From Flavobacterium sp. (lineage in GTDB: Bacteria; Bacteroidota; Bacteroidia; Flavobacteriales; Flavobacteriaceae), in assembly GCF_024642105.1 (NCBI RefSeq), contig NZ_JAHEBT010000055.1, forward strand, positions 62,001-126,000: a stretch of 64,000 nt of DNA, read 5' to 3'. Below are positions 59,495 to 64,000 of the stretch, piece after piece. Every line of letters starts with the position of its first letter. Within the stretch, counting starts at the first letter, position 1. A model generated the notes under the pieces. It made no database searches. It was not told the origin of the DNA and was given only the letters and a program-made list of their open reading frames with translations. A program made the position numbers and the translations under genes.

Positions 59495-60556
59495 TTAATG
59501 CTTATATTCTGTGTAATTAATAAATGTTTTTCCATTGAAAAAGTATAAACCACTTTCTCTAGTCCCCACCCAAATAGTACCGTTATTATCTTCCAAAATT
59601 TCCCAAATCCAAGGATTGATTAGCCCATCTTTAAAATAGGTGAAAGTATTACCATCGTAACATCTAAGACCGTCGCTGGCACCAAACCAAAGATTTCCCT
59701 TTTGGTCTTCTATAATTCGAGTGACTTCGCTTGGCAAACCATCTTTTGTTGTAAAACTTGTAAATGTATTTCCATCATACCGATAGGCTCCACCCCAATT
59801 ACTGAACCAAATATTACCGTTGCTGTCTTGCAATTGAGGCCATCCCCAATTATGAGGTTTTGGTTTTGGCCCATCTTGAAACAAATCCATTGGTTTGAGG
59901 TTGGTTACAGATTTTCCATCGTAACGAAAAACACCTTCATTGGTTCGTCCACCTAACCAAATGTTACCTTCTTTATCTTCTAATATACGTTCCACTCTAT
60001 CGTTACTGGTCAAAAAGCCATTGCGGGCTTCATTCATTGGAAAATGTGTAAAGGATTTGCCATCGTAAATAAAGACACCATCAATTGTTACAAACCATAG
60101 TTTTCCTTCTTTTGCTTGTAACATATTGTACACCCAATGGGTTTGGTAGTAGTGGTTCTTATTAGGAGGCAGGTTTTTGGGTAAAGGAATCTGGATTTTG
60201 GAAAATGTCTTTCCATTGTAAAGACAAAGTCCCACTTCAGTTCCCACCCAAATTTTACCATCTTTATCTTCCAAAATACAATAAATTTTATTACAATCCA
60301 GTCCATCGTTTATTGTAAATTGGTTAAACGATTTTCCATCATACTTATAAAGCCCATTATCTGTTGTTCCGAACCAAAGGTTACCTGATTTGTCCTGCAT
60401 AAAACGTGAAACATTGCAATTTTCCTTACTTTTAAAAACAGTTGGAAGTTCTTTGTCTTTTGGTAAGTCTTTTTTAACCGGGCTATTGCAGGCAGTCCCT
60501 AAAAGTAGTATTGTCAGGAAAGTAAATAATGATATTTGTAATATTTTTTTTTTCAT
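59495..60556 (-). CDS. Seven-bladed two-component-regulator-type propeller lipoprotein
   Basis: A 353-residue lipoprotein (LLLGTACNSP). Seven blades each carry a D-x-x-G-x-[IL]-W-[FV]-G-type motif followed by Y-D-G-K-[ST]-F: LWFGTTDNGLYKYDGKSF, IWVGTEVGLCLYNGKTF, LWFVTIDGVFIYDGKSF, IWLGGRTNEGVFRYDGKS, IWFSNWGGAYRYDGNTF, LWFGASDGLRCYDGNTF, IWVGTRESGLYFFNGKTF. These 'reg_prop' repeats usually form the sensor part of hybrid two-component regulators; here there is no membrane-spanning kinase, only an anchored propeller. Confidence 0.88.
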   Translation of the reverse strand: MKKKILQISLFTFLTILLLGTACNSPVKKDLPKDKELPTVFKSKENCNVSRFMQDKSGNLWFGTTDNGLYKYDGKSFNQFTINDGLDCNKIYCILEDKDGKIWVGTEVGLCLYNGKTFSKIQIPLPKNLPPNKNHYYQTHWVYNMLQAKEGKLWFVTIDGVFIYDGKSFTHFPMNEARNGFLTSNDRVERILEDKEGNIWLGGRTNEGVFRYDGKSVTNLKPMDLFQDGPKPKPHNWGWPQLQDSNGNIWFSNWGGAYRYDGNTFTSFTTKDGLPSEVTRIIEDQKGNLWFGASDGLRCYDGNTFTYFKDGLINPWIWEILEDNNGTIWVGTRESGLYFFNGKTFINYTEYKH

Positions 60557-60649
60557 TTGTCAAATAGTCTTGAGGTTTTGTTATCTTTTAGACGGTTTGG
60601 GTGTCGCTTCGCAATGACAGCTAATAAGCAACATTAAGTATAGTTATTT

Positions 60650-61822
60650 TTAATTAAAATCCCAACGAATACCTAAAGATACATTATTTAAATCTCCATT
60701 GTTTTTAAGTAGTTGATTCATATCGTATTTGAAATACAAACTAGTCGCGCGATAACCAATGTAGGTACTCAATCCATAATTGAAATTAGATACATTGAAA
60801 TCTCCTTTTTGTTTTGTTTTTTCTGAATCACCATCCACTTCATAGCAAAGTAATTGCTTGGATTTAATTCGAACTCCAGCATATCCACCAATTCCTAAAC
60901 GAATTGATTCGTGTGTTCTGAAATAGGATTTAGTGCCGTCTTTCGAATATTTTTTTGGCGTGAAATCGAATTCTAAATGAAAAGGTGCAGTGAAATAGAC
61001 ATTTCTTAATCGCGATTCTTCTAAATCAAAATTTGAAGTTACCAAATAGGTTTGATTTCCATTCTTTACAAAATAACGATTGTCTATTGGTCGCAAATTG
61101 TTATACATTACAGAAAAACCATATTTTGCATGTACTAAATTATGATTTTTAAATAGTCTGGTGTTATAAGTTAATCCCCATTCATAAAAATGAGATCCCC
61201 AAACTCTAAAATCTGAATTTTCCAAATTTCCATTTTCAGGAATGGCATTGTTTAATCCAAAAGCGAAAACAAATTGTGATGTGGTTCTTTTGGATTTGCG
61301 TTCGATTTTGTCTGTGTCAGAATCGTAAATTTTCAATGCAGGAACATCATAATATATAGTTTTGTGTTTTTTGGAATAGGTGTACACTTTTTTTCCATTT
61401 ATAGTATCCAATTTCGGAATGTACTCTTTACTTCCGTTTTCAATTTTATTTTGGATTAAACTATCTAGTTTGGAATTGTAACGTTCTAAACTAAGTTCAA
61501 TTTTTTTAGCTGTTTTTTCAGCCTCAGCTAGTTTTAATTCATTCAATTCTTCTAATGAAATTGTATTAGAAGTGTGCGCATTTTCAAGTGAATCAATAAT
61601 GACTTTTAATTTATTTTTTTCTTTAGCCATAACATATTCCATTAATGTTGTAATATGTCCAACTTTTTTATTAAAAGATAATGGTTTTCTTTTTTTTAAT
61701 TCTTCTTTTCTTTTCTCCATCTTTTTTGCTCGGTCAATAGTAGTTTGATTATTTTCTTGCGCGACTACTTTACTTAATAAGCTAACTACTAGTATAACAG
61801 TGTAAATTATAATTTTTTGCAT
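60650..61822 (-). CDS. Outer-membrane-like protein with coiled coil, sigma-factor operon
   Basis: A 390-residue protein: signal peptide (VVSLLSKVVAQ), a Lys/Glu-rich helical or coiled-coil part (about 30-135, e.g. ELNELKLAEAEKTAKKIELSLERYNSKLD), then a beta-rich domain with alternating strands and a terminal aromatic pattern (LNNVSLGIRWDFN), as in small outer-membrane barrels. Read in the same direction as the anti-sigma-like and sigma genes, 35 nt after the former. Function unknown; possibly the target or signal sensor of that system. Confidence 0.72.
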   Translation of the reverse strand: MQKIIIYTVILVVSLLSKVVAQENNQTTIDRAKKMEKRKEELKKRKPLSFNKKVGHITTLMEYVMAKEKNKLKVIIDSLENAHTSNTISLEELNELKLAEAEKTAKKIELSLERYNSKLDSLIQNKIENGSKEYIPKLDTINGKKVYTYSKKHKTIYYDVPALKIYDSDTDKIERKSKRTTSQFVFAFGLNNAIPENGNLENSDFRVWGSHFYEWGLTYNTRLFKNHNLVHAKYGFSVMYNNLRPIDNRYFVKNGNQTYLVTSNFDLEESRLRNVYFTAPFHLEFDFTPKKYSKDGTKSYFRTHESIRLGIGGYAGVRIKSKQLLCYEVDGDSEKTKQKGDFNVSNFNYGLSTYIGYRATSLYFKYDMNQLLKNNGDLNNVSLGIRWDFN

Positions 61823-61857
61823 GTTGTTTTGATATTTAATTAGTATTAGTTTTTGAT

Positions 61858-62547
61858 TTACTCGAAATTTCTGTTGGCAATTACTGATTTAATTCGGTTA
61901 TAGTTTTTGTTTAATTTGTCTAGTGTAGTTTCGCGATACACACTGTCTAATTCTTTTTCAACACCGCTAAGCAGTGCTGCAGCATTTATTTTTATTTTGT
62001 TTTTTGAAACAGTATTTCTGTTAGGATTGATTGTTTTTTGACCTGTTTCTATTTCATTTAAAAGTGCCTCCGGACTTATGTATTTGTAAGTTGTTGGTGG
62101 ATTGGTTTTTGAATTAGTTGCTATTTCTTGAGCAACTATTTTTTGAACGGATTCCAATTTTTGGCTACTCTTTTCTTCAGAAATGATAGTTTTAGTATTG
62201 ATTTTTTTTGACTCATTTTGAGTCAAAATCGGTGATTTTTTGTCGACTGCAATTGTTGCAATAGGTGTAGCTGTTACAAAATCATTTTTTGGTTCCATAA
62301 CGGTTGCAACATGAATTGAATCGTTAATTTGAGTGCTAGATGTTTGGGTTGAAGTATAGAGAATCCCTAATCCTAAAAAGACTACTACTGCTGCGGCTAC
62401 AGCCAACCATTTATAATTTGATTTTGATTTTTCTTTCTCAGTACTATTTAGCATCGCGTCTAATCGATCCCAACTAGCAGCGGAGGGCTGAATGGTTCTG
62501 TTATTCAATTTCTCTTTGATTTGATCCTCTATTTTATTTTGTTCCAT
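61858..62547 (-). CDS. Anti-sigma-factor-like single-pass membrane protein
   Basis: A 229-residue protein with a short cytoplasmic N-terminus (about 1-46, SAASWDRLDAMLNSTEKEK), one membrane helix (WLAVAAAVVVFLGLGILY, 47-64) and a periplasmic Ser/Thr/Lys-rich tail. Overlaps the sigma gene by 14 nt. This is the arrangement of an ECF sigma factor with its membrane-bound partner; no recognised zinc-binding anti-sigma motif (H-x3-C-x2-C) is present, so the assignment rests on topology and overlap. Confidence 0.72.
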   Translation of the reverse strand: MEQNKIEDQIKEKLNNRTIQPSAASWDRLDAMLNSTEKEKSKSNYKWLAVAAAVVVFLGLGILYTSTQTSSTQINDSIHVATVMEPKNDFVTATPIATIAVDKKSPILTQNESKKINTKTIISEEKSSQKLESVQKIVAQEIATNSKTNPPTTYKYISPEALLNEIETGQKTINPNRNTVSKNKIKINAAALLSGVEKELDSVYRETTLDKLNKNYNRIKSVIANRNFE

Positions 62548-63103
62548 TGAGTCTCTTTTTTAATTCAAATATTTGGTGTTGTAACAACTTGCGCGCCTGC
62601 GATAATTGGGATTTTGATGTTCCTTCACTTATTTTGAGCATTGTAGCTATTTCATGATGTTTAAATCCTTCAATGGCATATAAATTGAATACCATTTTAT
62701 AGCCATCAGGTAAATTGTCAATTAAATATTGGATGTCATCTATTGAAAAATCTTCCATTTCATATGAAGATTCCTTTTCGCTTACTATAATGTTATCATT
62801 ATTTTGATGAACGATATGATTTTTTTTTGCTCTTATAAAGTCAATGCATTCATAAATCATAATACGTCTAATCCAACCTTCAAAACTGCCTTTGTGTTCA
62901 AATTTTTTCAAATTGGCAAACACTTTCATGAAGCCAGTTAATAGAATGTCTTCGGCATGATGAACGTCACTGATATAATTTCTGCAAACCCCTAACATCT
63001 TTGGAGAAAATTGATCATAGATCTTTTTTTGAGCCTGCCGATTGTTAGCAATGGCTAAATCAATGATTTTTTTTTCTTCTTGATGTATTGGAATTACTTT
63101 CAT
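62534..63103 (-). CDS. ECF-type RNA polymerase sigma factor
   Basis: A 189-residue sigma-70-family factor with region 2 (DQFSPKMLGVCRNYISDVHHAEDILLTGFMKVFANLKKF, FEGWIRRIMIYECIDFIR) and region 4 (IDNLPDGYKMVFNLYAIEGFKHHEIATMLKISEGTSKSQLSQARKLLQ) including a clear helix-turn-helix. Bacteroidota ECF factors usually control envelope functions. First gene of a three-gene minus-strand operon with an anti-sigma-like protein and an outer-membrane-like protein. Confidence 0.95.
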   Translation of the reverse strand: MKVIPIHQEEKKIIDLAIANNRQAQKKIYDQFSPKMLGVCRNYISDVHHAEDILLTGFMKVFANLKKFEHKGSFEGWIRRIMIYECIDFIRAKKNHIVHQNNDNIIVSEKESSYEMEDFSIDDIQYLIDNLPDGYKMVFNLYAIEGFKHHEIATMLKISEGTSKSQLSQARKLLQHQIFELKKRLNGTK

Positions 63104-63235
63104 TTACAATTTTCTAAATTATAATTCAATTTATAAATTAGTTGTTATAGTAATAGACGAGTATGGATAATAAAAGGTTGTATGCGGTCTACTATTTTTA
63201 TTTTGAAAAGTAAAAATATTGAAAAAAGTATGGGT

Positions 63236-64000
63236 TTATTGTAAGATGAAGTCTACTATTTTTTTGTACACTTCTTTGTTTTGTAAACTATGTCCTAATC
63301 CTTTGGTGGTTTCTAAAACAGCCGCTTTCCAATGGTTAATTATTTTTTCGCCTTCTTTGTACAATACAATTTTATCTTCTACATCGTGAATTACAAATCC
63401 TTTGGCTGTGATGATAGACGCAAAATGTTTGGCTGAAAAATGTTCGACTTTGATTTGGAAGTAATCCCAATAATGTTGGTGTAAAAGCGCCACCATACGG
63501 CTATTCAAACTTAATAATTTGATGTAGTTTTCAAAGATGACTTTAAAATCAGAAGGAGCGCCTAACAATACCATTTTTTCAATAGTAGGGTTTTGGTACG
63601 TGGCTTGGTAGTATATGCTTGTTTTTCCGCCAATGGAATGTCCAATAATATAATTGGGTGTATATTTTTTAGCAACAATATCAATATAAGCAGCGTATTG
63701 GAACACATTAAATTCTTTGCCTTCCGAAAGTCCGTGAGCGGGTGCGTCAATGGCAATAATAGTATGGCCTGTTTCCACGAGATGCGGAATTAATTTTTTC
63801 CAACGCGCACTATTGCTTTCCCAACCGTGAATTAGAAAGATAATTTTTTCATCACCTTTCCAGAGATAGGTTTGGAAGAGTTGTCCGTTTTTGTCAAAAG
63901 TTTCTTTTTCGGCTTCTGCCAAAAAAGAAGGGAGGTTGGTTGCGTTTAGTTTTCCTTTTCGGGGCTGGCTAAAAAGCGAGTACGCAAGTAGTGTTGCTTT
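63236..64000 (-). CDS. Alpha/beta hydrolase, N-terminus beyond the window
   Basis: The minus-strand frame stays open to the right edge (at least 254 residues visible); the TTG at 63922 is therefore not the likely start. Visible parts: FSQPRKGKL near the edge, the oxyanion segment IFLIHGWESNSARW, nucleophile elbow YIIGHSIGGKTSIYYQ, acidic residue in KGFVIHDVEDKIVLY and C-terminal LGHSLQN with the His. Typical cytoplasmic alpha/beta hydrolase with a short cap. Substrate unknown. Confidence 0.9.
   Translation of the reverse strand, partial: KATLLAYSLFSQPRKGKLNATNLPSFLAEAEKETFDKNGQLFQTYLWKGDEKIIFLIHGWESNSARWKKLIPHLVETGHTIIAIDAPAHGLSEGKEFNVFQYAAYIDIVAKKYTPNYIIGHSIGGKTSIYYQATYQNPTIEKMVLLGAPSDFKVIFENYIKLLSLNSRMVALLHQHYWDYFQIKVEHFSAKHFASIITAKGFVIHDVEDKIVLYKEGEKIINHWKAAVLETTKGLGHSLQNKEVYKKIVDFILQ

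Overview
The window is chromosomal DNA of a Bacteroidota species, most likely a Flavobacterium or close relative. Supporting signs are the low G+C content, TAnnTTTG (-7) promoter boxes with A-rich start regions instead of Shine-Dalgarno sites, and families typical of that group: M61 peptidase with PDZ, DUF4369 lipoprotein, carboxymuconolactone decarboxylase-like protein beside tatC, SRP54, and an outer-membrane receptor-like barrel. No rRNA, CRISPR array, transposase or prophage was seen. There is one tRNA (Thr, UGU).

Bases 1-18070 are the end of a surface-polysaccharide (O-antigen/capsule-like) locus, all on the + strand. In order: the tail of an AMP-ligase, a DegT-type sugar aminotransferase, a PglC-like phosphoglycosyl transferase, gmd and fcl (GDP-L-fucose), a small cupin, rfbC, an AAA ATPase with a DUF4143-like C-terminus, a RelB/RelE-type toxin-antitoxin pair, rfbD, rfbB, rfbA (dTDP-L-rhamnose), a membrane-bound UDP-sugar 4,6-dehydratase (CapD/PglF/WbpM type), and an MBOAT plus SGNH pair that probably O-acetylates the polymer. 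The rhamnose genes are unusually separated by 300-670 bp gaps. These gaps, and one of about 1.3 kb, are filled with interspersed repeats. I name five families: H46 (46-nt CCCCT...AGGGG hairpin, with a 92-nt long-loop form), P18 (17-19 bp GC-rich palindrome), G33 (33-nt GC-rich unit), N29 (GAGATTGC...GCAATGACA hairpin) and L27 (leader ending GTGGCAAAA before rfb start codons). All sit in AT-rich tracts built from short words such as TTTACGATATACGA. P18 and G33 lie inside other repeats, and P18 has filled and empty copies within the window, so this looks like layered insertion of very small elements.

Bases 18600-42000 are mostly housekeeping: phosphatidylserine synthase, a conserved run lptB / carboxymuconolactone decarboxylase-like / tatC / kdsD / recQ, a DUF2891 protein, an FAD dehydrogenase, a GH130-like enzyme, an MsrB-MsrA fusion lipoprotein, an idi-PTPS-peroxiredoxin-manA group, tRNA-Thr, an M61 peptidase, a sterol desaturase-like protein, AlkB and a DMT exporter. 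manA supplies mannose-6-phosphate entry to the GDP-sugar route used by gmd/fcl.

Bases 42000-64000 hold an outer-membrane receptor-like protein, htpG, an OmpA-like lipoprotein, an orphan ABC ATPase, fabH, argS, ffh, folD and a three-gene membrane/regulator group. Both promoters of that group share the palindrome ACTTTG-N5-CAAAGT. Then come rluF, a seven-bladed propeller lipoprotein, an ECF sigma / anti-sigma-like / outer-membrane-like operon, and an alpha/beta hydrolase cut by the window edge. Longer palindromic repeats of another family occur at 20633-20755, 30340-30450 and 49190-49364.
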